Shown: positions 12,101 through 23,856 of the stretch, piece after piece
Numbering within the stretch: position 1 is the first letter of the stretch
Layout of the letters: every line of letters begins with the position of its first letter
NCBI GenBank assembly: GCA_023055425.1
Contig: JALGPY010000008.1
Span: 18,759,359-18,823,358 of the forward strand
Length of the DNA stretch: 64,000 nt
Direction of reading: 5' to 3'
Source of the DNA: Linanthus parryae
Taxonomy: Eukaryota > Streptophyta > Magnoliopsida > Ericales > Polemoniaceae
Made by a program: the position numbers and the translations under genes
Notes under the pieces: model-generated
Told to the model about the DNA's origin: nothing
Database searches by the model: none
What the model saw: only the letters and a program-made list of their open reading frames with translations

Positions 12101-13511
12101 GGGGTGGGGCACATGCCTTACCCGGCCATGCTGCCTCCGCCCCTAGTTGACTCTCTTTCATACTGAGGATATAGGAATTTCCTTCCGCATGGTATTTCCG
12201 GAACCTGTTCTCTCCATTTTTATCCAGTTATAGATTTTATGATTTGCTAAAAAGGACACATGATATATCCTGCCGGTAGATATGGTGTTCATGGTCATGT
12301 ACGGACATGCTGTTATGCTTTCTTGCTTATGTATACAGAGACTTGTTCATTCTGTACTAGAACTTCTAGCAAATTAAAATTTAACCCTTTTTCTTTTATT
12401 GCATTTCCAAGTTTAGCTACTCTTGTTGGCTAAGCTCTTACAAACTGACTTATTTTTATTTCATTTAGGACCTGATGGATCGACACATGTGCATGGGCTC
12501 CTGTGGATTGTTACTGCAATCTTGATCAAACATTTTGGCTTTTTTTTCTGGTGATTTTAGTTTATTTTCTTGAATCTTGTCGCTATTATATTGAACTTTT
12601 GTGGATGTTCACTATATTTTTGTGGGTAAAAGACACTTTCACCCCTCTAGTTTGACTGAAAGACACCTTCACCCTTTTCGTTTTCGGTTTGGAAAAGGAT
12701 ACTTTCACCCTTTCAGTGTGCTCAACTTCAAGTAACTTATACCCCGGCGAAACCTTTAGTCTGGATGTGAGGTCCGCCACTAAAAAATAGTTTTTGAGAT
12801 AAATTTGCCCCCACTATCATGCAAAAAAGTCTATTATACCGTTGGTTAACCTCATACTTTGCATAATAATGAGGGCCAATCTGTCCCCAAAATTATTTTA
12901 GTGACAGACCACAACTCGAGACTAACGGCATCCGGAGGTGTGCATTTTTCTTTAGTTCGGTACACTGAAGGAGTGAAAGTATTCTTTTCCAAACAGGAAG
13001 GGCTGAAAGTGTCTTTTGCCCTATTTTTGTTTGTTACATGAAAAAGAAAGTGATAGATCCCCATTTATTTATTTTTTATTTTTATGCAGAGCAAGGAAGA
13101 CGTAAAAAGAAACAAGCTTACCATGAAAACTTTAGCTCCAGAGTTGAGTGCATTGATGACCATTTTCCGCTCCACCGGACCGGTAATCTCCACCCTTCTG
13201 TCAGCAATCGCCGGCGGCACCGCTGCACACGACCACTGGCTCTCCCTAACAAACTTGGTCGCCGGATCAAACCCAGGTAACGCGCCGGCGTTGTACCTCG
13301 CCTTGGCATCCTTCCTGCACTCCATGGCATACTTGACATGGTTCCTGAACTCCCTCTGGAGCTCAGCCACAAACAGCAAAGCATCCCTGGAGAGGATCTG
13401 GGCAAACTCCTGGTCGTATCGCCCCCGGATATCGACCCCCTCTGGGACATCATAGCCCCCGCCGGACTTCCTCCCGGGCGCGGTGTAACCGTTAGTACCA
13501 AGGTTCATCAT
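6196..13511 (-). CDS. MLS: Malate synthase, glyoxysomal (4 exons, intact)
   Basis: Condenses glyoxylate with acetyl-CoA to malate in the glyoxylate cycle of peroxisomes/glyoxysomes, central to lipid use in seedlings. Exons: 13511-13122, 11754-11429, 10621-10291, 6849-6196. All junctions are GT/AG and phases match, giving 566 residues, the usual plant length. Seen: N-terminal [14 protein letters not shown]; substrate-loop region [11 protein letters not shown] (exon 2); the family signature [16 protein letters not shown] (exon 3); [12 protein letters not shown] (exon 4); and C-terminal SRL, a type 1 peroxisomal targeting signal. A second ATG follows the first, so the start may be one codon later. 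Intron 1 holds two MITEs and intron 3 a three-level transposon nest of about 2.9 kb, yet the coding sequence is unbroken. An AT-rich TATA-like motif (TATAATTAG, minus strand) lies about 100 bp upstream. Confidence 0.97.
7117..7370 (+). repeat. Left LTR
   Basis: 254 bp, TG...CA-type ends, by-eye identical to the LTR at 9456-9709. Confidence 0.95.
7373..7385 (+). other. Primer-binding site (initiator tRNA-Met)
   Basis: TGGTATCAGAGCC, two bases after the left LTR, is complementary to the 3' end of plant initiator tRNA-Met, the common primer of plant LTR retrotransposons. Confidence 0.9.
7398..9425 (+). pseudogene. gag-protease gene of the LTR element, interrupted
   Basis: The frame opens at ATG 7398 ([10 protein letters not shown]), is broken at 7733 by a hAT MITE and resumes at 8204. 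Element plus one duplication copy is 471 bp, so removing them would restore the frame. Domains in order: coiled region; retrotransposon gag ([20 protein letters not shown]); zinc knuckle ([15 protein letters not shown]); aspartic protease ([13 protein letters not shown]) with a C-terminal [11 protein letters not shown] segment. A single in-frame TAA at 9147-9149 cuts the protease. No RT or integrase coding follows before the right LTR. Confidence 0.88.
7733..8195. mobile_element. hAT-type MITE inside the gag gene
   Basis: 463 bp with inverted ends (CAGGGTTTCAAATAA left; CATGGTTTTAAATAA on the opposite strand right) and a perfect 8-bp duplication GCACGGAG at 7725-7732 and 8196-8203, the hAT length. 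The interior is rich in CCGATAC-type short direct repeats. It is non-coding. Confidence 0.92.
9456..9709 (+). repeat. Right LTR
   Basis: 254 bp, apparently identical to the left LTR at 7117-7370; followed by the duplication GGGTA. Confidence 0.95.
10875..11348. mobile_element. Possible MITE in malate synthase intron 2
   Basis: AT-rich block with GTTTGGGTGCGG near the left edge and a weakly inverted counterpart (CTTAACCTAACGAGG) near the right, plus recurring GGGATAA/TTATCCC motifs. Ends and target duplication are not resolved. Confidence 0.3.
11961..12145. mobile_element. hAT MITE in malate synthase intron 1
   Basis: 185 bp with inverted ends CAGGGGCGGAGGGAGG and, on the other strand, TAGGGGCGGAGGCAGC, a common plant hAT MITE signature. 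A perfect 8-bp duplication GTTGACTC lies at 11953-11960 and 12146-12153. Confidence 0.92.
12624..13021. mobile_element. MULE-type MITE in malate synthase intron 1
   Basis: 398 bp. Left end GGGTAAAAGACACTTTCA; the right end is its reverse complement with few changes. A perfect 9-bp duplication TATTTTTGT sits at 12615-12623 and 13022-13030. The ends resemble those of the Pack-MULEs at 100, 22273 and 52846, marking one superfamily. Confidence 0.92.
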
Positions 13512-15541
13512 GTTCTAGTGTGTTTGGATTGAAATGGAAGTTTTGAATGATATGGGACAGGGTTTTTGTAGTGATGGTTTGGGAGTATGGGTTGGGATTG
13601 GTATTTTCTAATTATAGGAATGGGAGGGATGGTTCGGTGGTCATGGGATTTGTATTATTGGGCTATAATTAGAAGGGTTGTGTGATGGCTTTATGTGCGT
13701 CAGGGATAACACTGTGATGGCAATTGTTGATAAACTATAGAGGAGTTGTAGATAGGGTTTGTTCTTGAAGTTTGAACCTGCCTCGGTAAGCGTAGCGGTC
13801 AGCTGACGAATTGTAAATCAGTAGTGTGTCTATTGCATGTATCGGTTATTAATGCTAAAGATTGCTCAATGGTTCTCTGCTTCTTTTTTCATTTTGTTGC
13901 ACGTTGTGCGGTTGAAAGCTATATGTAATGTGTGATTTTTACTCGAACAAATTTTACAACAGGCTAATCCTCTTGGAGGGTAGGGATGGCCGAAGAGGGT
14001 TTGTATCTCCCAACAAAATATGCTTGCGATGCGCGCAACGCCGTGAATGATCAAAACCACACTAGAGAAACTCTTGTGTTCGACCTTGACACACAACTTC
14101 TATTGCTACAGTCAAACTGCAGGAGGACTATCGGGCTGCAAGCCAATCCATACTGGTAATAGAGTTATGAAACCCAGCTGGACCTATAACGGCCTTGGTT
14201 CAAGGCATGCCGGACTAGCCTATCGATTCTTCTACAATGAAATATTCATATTACATTTTAAGAGAAAGTACAATATAATAATAGCGGAAAAATAGCTTTG
14301 GCATTGTAGTAGGCGATTCAAGGAGACAGGGCTGTGTGGGCTGTGTTCATGTGTCCATTCTGGGGCGGGCTATGGCAGTTATGGCCCTTTTTGCGATCCG
14401 GCCTAGGCCAGTCCAGTTCCCAAATCCTGGATTCAAAGCGGACCACTACATATGCGGACTTGGGTCGATTTAAGCCGTTTATGAATCGGGTTGGCCAGGC
14501 CGCTTCAGCAGTCCTTCAAGCCATTTGACAGCTCTGTGTAACAAAACATCATTATGACATGATCTATACTAATATTATATGTCGTACTCCAAAACACACA
14601 TATATTGAAGTATTAGATAAACTTATAAAATTTCATTTAATATTATCACGAGTGTAAACTAATGACTCATAATCTCTCGCTAAGGAATGAGGATACAAGC
14701 CGTTTAGCACACTTCGAGAGCTTCTCAGCAAAAGAATCAGCTCTGCTTCGGCTCGGCTCGTTTATGGACCACTGCACAAACGCACTGGTAAAACTCAGAG
14801 AGTTAACCTTTTCTGGGAAGGAAATGAGAACTTCATTTCATCATCATAAAATGTACAGAGCATCAGATAGTAGAAAACCTGGCAGAAAATATCATAGGAG
14901 ATAAGCTAAACAAACTAAAACAACAAGCTACCTTAACAGTAACAGAGAACGCCTAATCCTATTGTCAGTAAATATCAACAGTGTTACAAACTTAGAACCA
15001 AACAGAACAAAACATCACCAATTAAAACATCAACAAAGAAAACATGTTTGAAGGGAAAGCCATGGGAGAGAAGACCCGACTCTCCACACCGGAAGATGGG
15101 TCGGGCAGAGGGACACATCCAAACCAACGATGCCCGGCTACAACAATCACATAGACATGGATCTACTAAATCTGAAAAACAACACCTGAAGGTAGCAAAA
15201 TCAAAACAAATTAAAAACCCTATCAAGAAAACCGAAAAAACACGACATGGGGATTTCAAGTTAAACTATTGCGTATGTTACAGTGCCAAATTACAATTAC
15301 GAAAATCTGTAAGCCCTTACCTGCAAACAAATACCCAAAACCCTAAAACTCTGCATCAATCACAAACCCATCTCTCGCACCTTGATTCGTCTTCCTCTGA
15401 AGAACGATTGGAACTCAAACCACCACGCGAACAAGAAATGTTGTTTCTCTCCGATTGATCGATCCAAAACCATCTCCTGATGCTCACTCAAACGATTTGA
15501 TTCGTTTCATACTTCACGGCGAAACACAAAGCTCAAAAAAG
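13512..15541. other. Intergenic region between divergent malate synthase and GCD1-like genes
   Basis: The two genes diverge, so this roughly 2-kb stretch should hold both promoters. Near malate synthase there is a TATA-like TATAATTAG about 100 bp before its ATG. The rest shows no recognised gene. An open frame at 15048-15458 is lysine/serine-rich with no domain and is probably chance. Confidence 0.5.
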
Positions 15542-15673
15542 GTCAGTTCCTCAATCTGTTCAATCTAATTTGTTTTCGATTCTTCAAAACTAGAGGTCAA
15601 ATCTTGATATTCGATTCGATTCACCTCAAACCCAGTTCTTATCTTGATAAATTTCCCATAGGTTATACCACAG
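15542..15673 (+). other. Probable 5'-UTR intron of the GCD1-like gene
   Basis: A donor G|GTCAGT at 15541/15542 and an acceptor ACCACAG ending at 15673 bracket a T-rich stretch just 22 bp before the start codon at 15696. The placement fits a leader intron. Inferred from splice signals only. Confidence 0.45.
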
Positions 15674-15695
15674 AACAAGAAATTCCCAAAAAAAG

Positions 15696-18600
15696 ATGCG
15701 AGTTTTGCAGCGCATTGTATCTCAAATCTCACTATCTCCCAACCTGAAAAATGGGACACCCAATTCGAATCTGAGGGCTTTATTAACCCCCAGAGTCTTC
15801 TCAACCAAGCCTAACGATGGAACAAACCAGGAGGGTAATTGGGTCAACAACAACAACAACAACAACAACACATCTAGTGATAGTCTAGGCTGGGATGTGC
15901 CTTCATCATGGTCAACGGGTTGGTCAACGGGTTTCACCAAGGAGAGTATTGGTGGAGAGGTTGTTGGTCAACAGACCACTGCCTCTTCTGGTGGTGGTGG
16001 TGGTGGTGGTAATGTCCCACATCGCGTTCGGTTCGTAGATAACGAAGACGAAGAGGTGGAGTATTTGAAGGAACTAGAGGAGAAGAAGAAAGAAGCGGAG
16101 AGGTTAGTCGATGGATGGAAGGGTAGGTTGAAGGAGACTAGTGAGTTGTTGAAGCAGGTGAGAGAGCCGGGTGCGAGGGGGTCGTATTTGAAGGACTCCG
16201 AGAAGGCTGAAATGTACAGGCTTCATAAGGAGAATCCAGAGGTGTACACGGTTGAGAAGTTGGCTAAAGATTATAGGATTATGAGGCAACGAGTGCACGC
16301 GATTTTGTGGCTCAAGGAGGACGAGGAACAGCAAGAGAAGAAGCTCGGGCGTCCCCTGGATGACTCGGTTGAGCGCCTGCTCGATAGTTTCCCCGAGTAA
16401 GCTGCAAAACTTAACATCATCTTATTTGCAAAAGTATTGTTTAAATTTATACGTTTAGCTAGTAGAATTGTTTAGTTCCTTGTCATGTTTCTCTGGTATT
16501 GCTTCAGCTTGCCGTTTGTTTAGATTGGGTGATCTGTGGATAACAAAACAAATGACGATGAATGTTTTGGAACTTTGGTTCGGACTAATTATTAGGAGAG
16601 ACTTAAAATAAAGGGGATGAAATTAGGTTGTTCTTTCCAAACTCGCTTTTCTACTATTTCCAGCTCTGTATTGAATGTTACAACGATATATATCCGTATG
16701 ATCTACTTGTCCACTAAGTTAACCCTTTACTCTTGATCAAGAAAACTTTGGTGTAATTATTATCATTTCAAGTTCTTGTAGTAGAGACTGTCTCGTCGTT
16801 TCACTTATTAGGTTTAAGAAAGCATTCTCCCTCCTAGTAGATACTGCATAGTCTTTTCACTTATTGGGTAATTATTGTCATTTTAAGTTCTTGTAGTTGT
16901 TTAGCTAATCTAAACAACTTTAGCAGGGAGCAGAACATTTTTAATTCTCTTATCTCCGTCCTAGTTTAGGTAGTAGTAGTTATAGTTCCTTCTGTTTCTC
17001 CCCTAGATCTCCTAACTGATAGCTAATATGCGTCAAAAGAACTGAAGTAAGCTTGTTACCTGGTTGGCTGATACCTATGATTTCTTCTGATTCTGATCAT
17101 AGACCTGATCATAAAGCCTCACTAGCAGAGAGTGAAGAGTTGAATTTGTTAGTGTGATGCTCATCTTAGCGATTATTTGCTTGTTGGCTTAAACATTTCA
17201 TAATGTCTCCAAATTTGGCATGATTGAAGAATAAATCGAGAGTGAATTAAGAGTCAAAGTTCAGTTGTTTGGTTCCGGATTACTGGTGAAGTTATATGGA
17301 TCTGGCTTTTTCCTTTGTAATTTTTTCCAGTTCTTTTTGTTTTGTTAGATGAAGATCACTTCATCTCATGCTGCTTTTGTTAACTCACAAGCATGTGCTT
17401 TCCGTTCACCGCATCTTTAATCTGCAATTTTATGAATAATGAATTTGAAATAAAATAGTATCTGATGATTTATCTTAGAGATGAGCAAATATGTTAGTTC
17501 TTCCATGAAGAAAACTGTTTTTGACTTTGGTTCTGTTCACGTTTTATATCTTTAACTATAAGCGTATTCCATTAGTTTGCTCTATCTCCATCTTACATAA
17601 TAACTTCTTAAGCCTTTAGCTTTTCCAAAAAAAATCACGAAAAGATAGGTTGAACAATTACACGAAAAGTTAGCAGCACATAAAAGCTTTAATCCGCTGC
17701 ATGGGTGCTTGGAATTCCTATCCTGTGGCACGACTCACGAGTGATTCGTTGATAGAAGCGTCATCTGTTTCTCCTTGCAGCCACTTATTTTTCTAGCTCA
17801 AATGCTATCATGGAATAACAGATAAGACTGGAGGGCTTTATATGATTGAATGTGCACCATATACTCTGTAGTCTGTATGAGATAAGGAGAAAGACGTATA
17901 TCATTAGTTTGAATCAACTTCTATTTCTTTCTTTTCTCATCCACCCCAATTTGATTGAACTAGGTTTCTCAACTAATTAAATTTCGATAAATTTACTTCC
18001 ATCATTTCTTTCAGCTGTGAACTTCTGTGAAAATTATCATGGAAACTTGTGAAGGGTGGAGCCACTAAAGGACCAGGGGTGGCAAGTGCCGCCCCCGAGA
18101 TTTTAAGAACTCCACCAACACCCCAAATTCTGAAGATTTTAGCGAATCTACCCTTTCATTAACTACAAAAGTGCCACAGCTGTTCCTGAATTCTTGCATT
18201 TGTGCCCTGTTCCTGACTTCACATGAATTGAGCCATGGTTGTTCCAAATTCCTGGCTCTGCTGCTTTTGTATTATTTATGAAATATGAATCTATCTGGTA
18301 TGTTTTATGATTGAATACGCTTACTGTCCTAGTTAATCCATCATCTGTATGTGCACCGTATTTATCTTCACATTCATAAGCAGCCAGTACATGTATTACC
18401 TTTGGAATCTTGATTATTATTATGTCATGCGTTTGGTAATTTTCTCTCACTAATTGAACAAGTATATTCTATGTCTCTGATGGTTTTAACACATTCTGTT
18501 GCTGCAGATTCTTCGTTTCACACGACAGAGAATACCATATTGCAACTCTCCCATATAAACCTGATTTCAAGGTGATGCCGGAGGGTTGGGATGGCACCAC

Positions 18601-20979
18601 ACGGGATCCTGATGAAGTCCATTACGAGATATCGATGAAAGAAGATGAGATGCTATATCAGGAGTTCGTTCAGAGGATGAACTTCAACAAAATGAAGGTA
18701 AAGTTCTATACTTCATGTATACCATGTTATTATGGTCCTATAGAATTATTATTACATGGATCTGTTCTATAATCTATACTACTCGGAAATGGATAAAGAT
18801 ACTTTCACCTCCCCAGGTTTGACACAAAGACACTTTCACCCCTTTTAGTTTGGGAAAGGCTGCTTTCACCCCTTCTTTATACGCCCCCTGATTGTATCAT
18901 TCCATACTCCAAGAGGGCAAATTTGTCCCAAGACTACCCTCAGTGACAGACTCCCACCGCTAGACTAAGGGCTTTGCAATCAGGGAGTGTAGAAATCCTG
19001 AAATTTAACGCACTGAAGGGTTGGAAGTGTCCTTTCTCAAACTGGAAGGAGTGAAAATGTATTTGCATCAAACTTGAGGTGGTGAAAATGTCTTTTACGT
19101 CTCGGAAATTGGTGCATATTCTCATTCATGCACATGAAGGTTTCTGAGATTAAGACCTTATTCAGGTTTTTTTTAGTATAATCCGCTTAATAACAGAAGG
19201 TACTTTATGTTTGATTCTTTTCATTAATCGGTAGATATGTAAATATGAACAAAAAATATTTTTTTTACAGCCCACATCCGAGCATACCCTGAGACGACTG
19301 CTATCCACCCCACAAGCGGGAATGGCACAAAACAACTAACCCTTGCTATAAAACTAATTTTACACCATAAGATAGTCGTGACCCATACAAGAGAACTAGT
19401 ACAACAAAAGTACACAATAGAATGCACTTCTACACTACTGTAACTAAGCCCAGTCAACAAGTCCTGGTGCAATTAAAAGTTTCACTAAATGCTAACCAAG
19501 CTAGCTACAAGCCTAATGAACCATGTGAAGGTTGGCCGAGTCTGCAGCTTCACCCCTGTGGCTAAAGCTGAATCGCATCACATGTTGAGGGAATCATCAA
19601 ATCTGCACCAACAGAGCCCCCCATCTTTGTAGTGTGGACTATGACCTTGCTGAAAGGAGCACCGAGGCTTGCAATTTCCATTTTCATCATTCTTTGCCTC
19701 TTTGGTCTTCAATAATCTAGGTGCAGTACTTGGTGGTGCTAATGGAGAAAAGTGAAACTAGTAGTTATTCAATCTCAAAACCGAATAACTAACTAAGATG
19801 CACTCTGACATCCACTCCCCGAACCACCAAAACAGCCGCCACTAAAATGGTGCCCAAAATTGCAAACTTCAATCACCCTTGCTACCTTTGTCAAGAACGG
19901 TGAGCTTGATGGACCTCTCCATGAGTTTTGCGAAGCAACCAACTCGACGGAAATGACATGAAGTTAAATCACTCAATCCATTCACCACACGGGTGGCTCA
20001 ACCTTGCCTCGGGTACACTTAAGACATTTTGTTAAACCCTCGAGAGCAACAAAGAAGTGAGGTAAAAACTTACAGTCTGGGTGAAAGTTGAACAAAAACC
20101 CAAGGTAAATACCTCCTTAGGGAGAGATGAAACCACATTTGAGTGCATAACTTCATCAAATTCTTTCAACAATCTGTCTGGGCGCAGATTGTGACAGAAT
20201 TTTAGAAGCAAACCTGGGATTAAAACCCATGAACACGAAGAACAGCCAAGAACAGGTCCAGAAATAACCAGCAAACCTCTTCCACTCTCGATGAAAAGAA
20301 AACCCACAACTGAGCAAGCAAGATACATCTGTCTCTTACACGAACTTGGCAAGTTTACTACCATATGTCTGGACCTGAAGTTTGTGGCGGATTACGAAAA
20401 TAGGCTAATAGACGTTTAGCCCCTGCCCTGATTTAAAATTGGTACTTTATGGTTCCTTGGAATTGGCAACGTTGAGGAGAAAACATGATAAGGTCGCCTG
20501 AGGTAATAGTGGTTAGCGCCGGCGGCTCTGGTTTTTATATGAAACCCAGGTTCGAGGAAGTATTGAAGGCTTTACTTATGGGAAAGAACAGGAAAAAGAA
20601 AAAAACAACTCTGATCATTGGGGATTATCAGGAATTCATTCATTGATCTGAAAACAACCTAGTTTTGCTACTTTGTGTGTGACTGTGGGTAACACATGTT
20701 GTATTTGTCTTTTTACAGTTGGCAGGAAAGGTGAAATGTCACAAGTATAGTCGGAGGCGGCCGGATGAGGGCTGGAATATCATGGTGGAGAAGCTGGGCC
20801 CACGAGGCAAACGTGGACACGGTGGTGGATGGAAGTTCATGAGCAAACCAGATGGATCTAGCCGACCTCTGGATGACTTTGAGAAAATGTTTGTTAAGCG
20901 TGAGACTCCACGGAGGCGGAAGAAGCTTCTCGTTACTGGTCAGGCACAACTTATTAAATTAAAAGGCGGGTTAACCTAA
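15696..20979 (+). CDS. GCD1: GCD1-like mitochondrial protein (Bot1p-type domain), 3 exons
   Basis: Resembles plant GAMETE CELL DEFECTIVE 1, a mitochondrial protein needed for gametophyte and embryo development, with a domain related to the eukaryotic mitochondrial regulator Bot1p family (linked to the mitochondrial ribosome in yeast). Exons 15696-16396, 18508-18697 and 20719-20979 join in frame through GT/AG junctions into 383 residues. Seen: a basic N-terminal presequence (MRVLQRIVSQISLSPN), an Asn run from AAC repeats (about residues 52-59), a Gly run (about 99-105), an acidic coiled stretch (about 115-150), the conserved ENPEVYTVEKLAKDYRIMRQ helix region (exon 1), MPEGWDGTTRDPDEVHYE (exon 2), and a basic C-terminus (exon 3). 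No stops or shifts. The family name is from memory of the family; the gene model itself is strong. Confidence 0.85.
18791..19100. mobile_element. MULE-type MITE in GCD1-like intron 2
   Basis: 310 bp with degenerate inverted ends (GGATAAAGATACTTTCACC left; ACGTAAAAGACATTTTCACC on the opposite strand right) and a perfect 9-bp duplication CTCGGAAAT at 18782-18790 and 19101-19109. Related to the MITE at 12624. Confidence 0.9.
19257..20380 (-). other. Transcript-like insertion of unknown origin in intron 2
   Basis: A T run at about 19257-19266 would be a poly(A) tail on the minus strand. Upstream in that orientation are coding-like patches (for example PLAPPSTAPRLLKTKEAKN near 19700-19760 and CHNLRPDRLLKEFDEVMHS near 20130-20200) with stops between. 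It could be a truncated retroelement or a retro-copied sequence. I recognise no family and found no target duplication. Confidence 0.3.
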
Positions 20980-21327
20980 ACTTTTTCTAAAGGGCCTGGT
21001 TTGGTTTATGGGGTTACAGCTGAAGATGCTCCTTGTTCTTTGTATTTTTCGCTTGAAACTTTATGTAGGGATGTTTCTTTACCCAACTGTTAGCCCTCCA
21101 ATTTGTATTGGTAAATTTTGGTGCTTGAAGTTTGAGTTGGGCAAGCACTATAGAAAACTGTGTCAACCCTAGCTCGCGGTGCTTTAGAGTTTTTATGTTA
21201 TGTAGTAAACTTCCTGGAATATATCCCAACTATTATAAGATTTTAAGCTTGTTCTTGGTTTGGAGCTGACTGATGACAAGCAAATAAAACTACTCCTTTT
21301 CATTCCAGGAATTGCAACTTTTATGCA

Positions 21328-22100
21328 TTTTTTTTTGAGAAAAGAATTTCTTCCATTAATGCAATCAAGGGGTCGACTGACCTATTACATCATTAAGAAG
21401 AAAAGAACTAGCCCAACTGGGCTCTAAATTCGGCCAAATGCACATATTGGGACAATTGAGACCAAACATAGCAAATTCATGAGCGACTTTGTTGTTTGCA
21501 CGCCGTGTATGTTGGAAGATGACGGAGGAAAGTCTCTGCGCATAGTTTAGACAATCAAGGATAATCTGATCCAGGTCGCTAAACAAACATTCGTTTTGCT
21601 CCCTTCCTGAGTTGAGCTTACGAATAATTGTTTGTGCGTCGGATTCAATGATAACATATCTATAGTCGTGTCGAACCGCAAGTTTCAGGGCTTCGAGGAT
21701 AGCTAGGCCTTCCGCTTCACTGGCTGAGGAAGCGATTGGCAGTGGGGTAGCCAACCCAGCCACAAAACCGCCTGAATTGTTTCGAAAGACCACTCCTGCT
21801 GCACCAGTTCTCTCCGTTGTACTCCAAACGCCGTGTGAGTTAGCTTTAATCCAGTTGTGAGCTGGGGGAATCCACCGCGGCGGAACTGTTGTGGAGGGGG
21901 AGCTCGAACGAATGGGGGAATCAGAGATCGAATTCAGTTCGTCCAGATACCTCAGAATGTGCTGTAAAACCTCCTCTGGCGTTTGTTTTTTATCCTTAAA
22001 ACTCTCTGATTGCGATTAGCCCACAGCAGCCACACCGCGGCACAGAATTTCCGACGATCTTCGGGGTTGAGGAGTTCGATTACCTGCGGAATCCACTAAG
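21328..22100 (-). mobile_element. 5'-truncated LINE with RNase H domain
   Basis: Minus-strand sequence encodes the end of an L1-type ORF2: AVWLLWANRNQR near 22010-22060, then an RNase H domain (WIKANSHGVWS; SASEAEGLAILEAL; VIIESDAQTIIRKL; HTRRANNKVAHEFA), ending at 21365. The T run at 21328-21336 is its poly(A) tail. TTTTATGCA at 21319-21327 and 22101-22109 is the likely target duplication. Frameshifts near the 5' side show it is inactive. It lies just downstream of the GCD1-like gene. Confidence 0.85.
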
Positions 22101-22272
22101 TTTTATGCAATTTTAGCCATTTTTTTCCTCAAAATAGTTATTTCAATGTTCATGTCTCAAGTTTGAGTTTCTGTTGGTTGTGACAAGTTTGTCTTGTGTC
22201 AAATAGTGTTAACGAATAAGCCATTGCCCCAATGAAGACATACCACAAAATTATTGGTTATTATTATTATTA

Positions 22273-23811
22273 GGGTAAAAGACACTGACCACCCCTGGGT
22301 TTAGGGAAAAATTTCATCCCGCTATCCTGGATTTTGGATAAAGACAGTCTCCATCTTTTTTTTGGATGGAGCTAACAGTTGACTAACAGCTCGTACTGAA
22401 AGACCGTTTTACCCCTTAGATGTTATAAAATTACATCCTATTTATTGCTCCTCCAATGCATTTAGCTTATTCCTTAACCTAATCCCCTCTCTCTCTCTCT
22501 CTCTCTCCCCCTCTTCTTCGTCAAACACCCACCACCGCCACTAACATCACAGCTACCACCAGTCCGTCTATCTCCCCCACCCCACTTCTCTCTCTCTCTC
22601 TTCCCTCGTCGACCCAATCAGACCCAGATTCACCGCCTTGGGGTCTGGATCTCATGGTGGAGGCGGTGCAACGACGACGCCGGCGCCAGTGAACCGGCGG
22701 TTCTTTATCTTCCTCCCTCTGGTAAAGGCATTGTAGCGGTTTTCGCGGCCTGGGTTCGATTTTGGGGTAAGTTCGCCGCTATCGTCGGTTCGTTGTAGCG
22801 GTTTTGGGGGTAAGTTCGCGGCCTGGGTTTTCGCGGCCTGAGTTCGGTTCACTGGCGAACTCACTGGGTTATCGTCTATTTCGCGGCCTGGGTTCGATTT
22901 TGGGGGTAAGTTCTTTCGAATTTCTGGGTTTTTATTTTGGTGGTTGTCGATTTGAGTATGTGGAGGTTGTAATTGTGGTTGGTGTTCTTGTAATCATAGT
23001 TGCGATAGAGTTTGACGGTGGCTATGGGTTTGGGTTGGTCAATTTAAGAACAAAATTGAAGTTACCACCGTTGATGGTTTAGTCGACTTGAAGATTGTTC
23101 AATTGTTCTTGGTTTGGTCGAACCAAAATCGACAGTGCAAAATTGATAGTTTTGGGTTTTGATAAGGGTTTTGGATTTATATGTTGAATAGATTTTAATA
23201 GCAATTGAATTTGTATTTGAAATGGCAAAGTGGGTTTTTGGATTTGATTTCAGCACAAATTAGGTTATTAGATTTAATTGAAATAGAAAAAATTTGTGTG
23301 TTCTTCGTGTTCTTGAAACCATAAACACCAAGAACACTAAAAACATCAACACACAGTTGTGGCTTGTTGATTTTTTAGTTTTTCATTACTTTTATTCATC
23401 CTCCAACATGTTATTTCAATTGTTAGTGGTGTTATTGATGTTTTAAATCCAAAGTTAAAATTTTTATTGGTGTTTTCGCGCTTGAACCATGAACAACGAG
23501 AACCATGAACAACAAGAACATCAACAACATCAACACAAAAAAAGTAACAACCAGTTGTGGTTTGTTGTTGATGTTGTTGATGTTTTGGATTAAAAATGGA
23601 AATTGTGGGTGTTGATAAAGGGCAAAAAGATGCACAGGGGCAATATGGTCCGAAAAAATTCAATTACCCACTTTTCTAACGGAATGTAACAGAGGGGTGG
23701 TCATTGTCCACGGAATATTCCGTTAACTAGGTGCGCAGTGTCTTTATCCAAAATCCAGGGTAGCGGAGTGGAATTTTCCCTAAACCCAGGGGTGGTCAGT
23801 GTCTTTTACCC
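22273..23811. mobile_element. Pack-MULE-type element 2 (non-autonomous Mutator-like element)
   Basis: 1539 bp with long inverted ends beginning GGGTAAAAGACACTGACC and a perfect 9-bp duplication TTATTATTA at 22264-22272 and 23812-23820. Subterminal sequence matches the element at 100-1807 in reverse orientation, so they are one family. The interior has a CT-rich microsatellite (about 22489-22600), a GC-rich stretch (22620-22900) that may be captured host DNA, and CAA-rich repeats (23290-23600). No recognised domain. It landed beside a Harbinger relic. Confidence 0.9.
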
Positions 23812-23856
23812 TTATTATTATTATGGCCTTATTTCTGAAAACAATTTCAGCACCAT

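Noticed and set aside
13065..13532. Overlapping plus- and minus-strand open frames over malate synthase exon 1 (for example 13084-13455 plus, 13118-13501 minus)
   Set aside because: Shadow frames of the GC-rich exon; only the frame with [14 protein letters not shown] has homology.
15048..15458. 136-codon plus-strand frame upstream of the GCD1-like gene
   Set aside because: Lys/Ser/His-rich, no domain, no splice or start context; more likely leader or promoter DNA.
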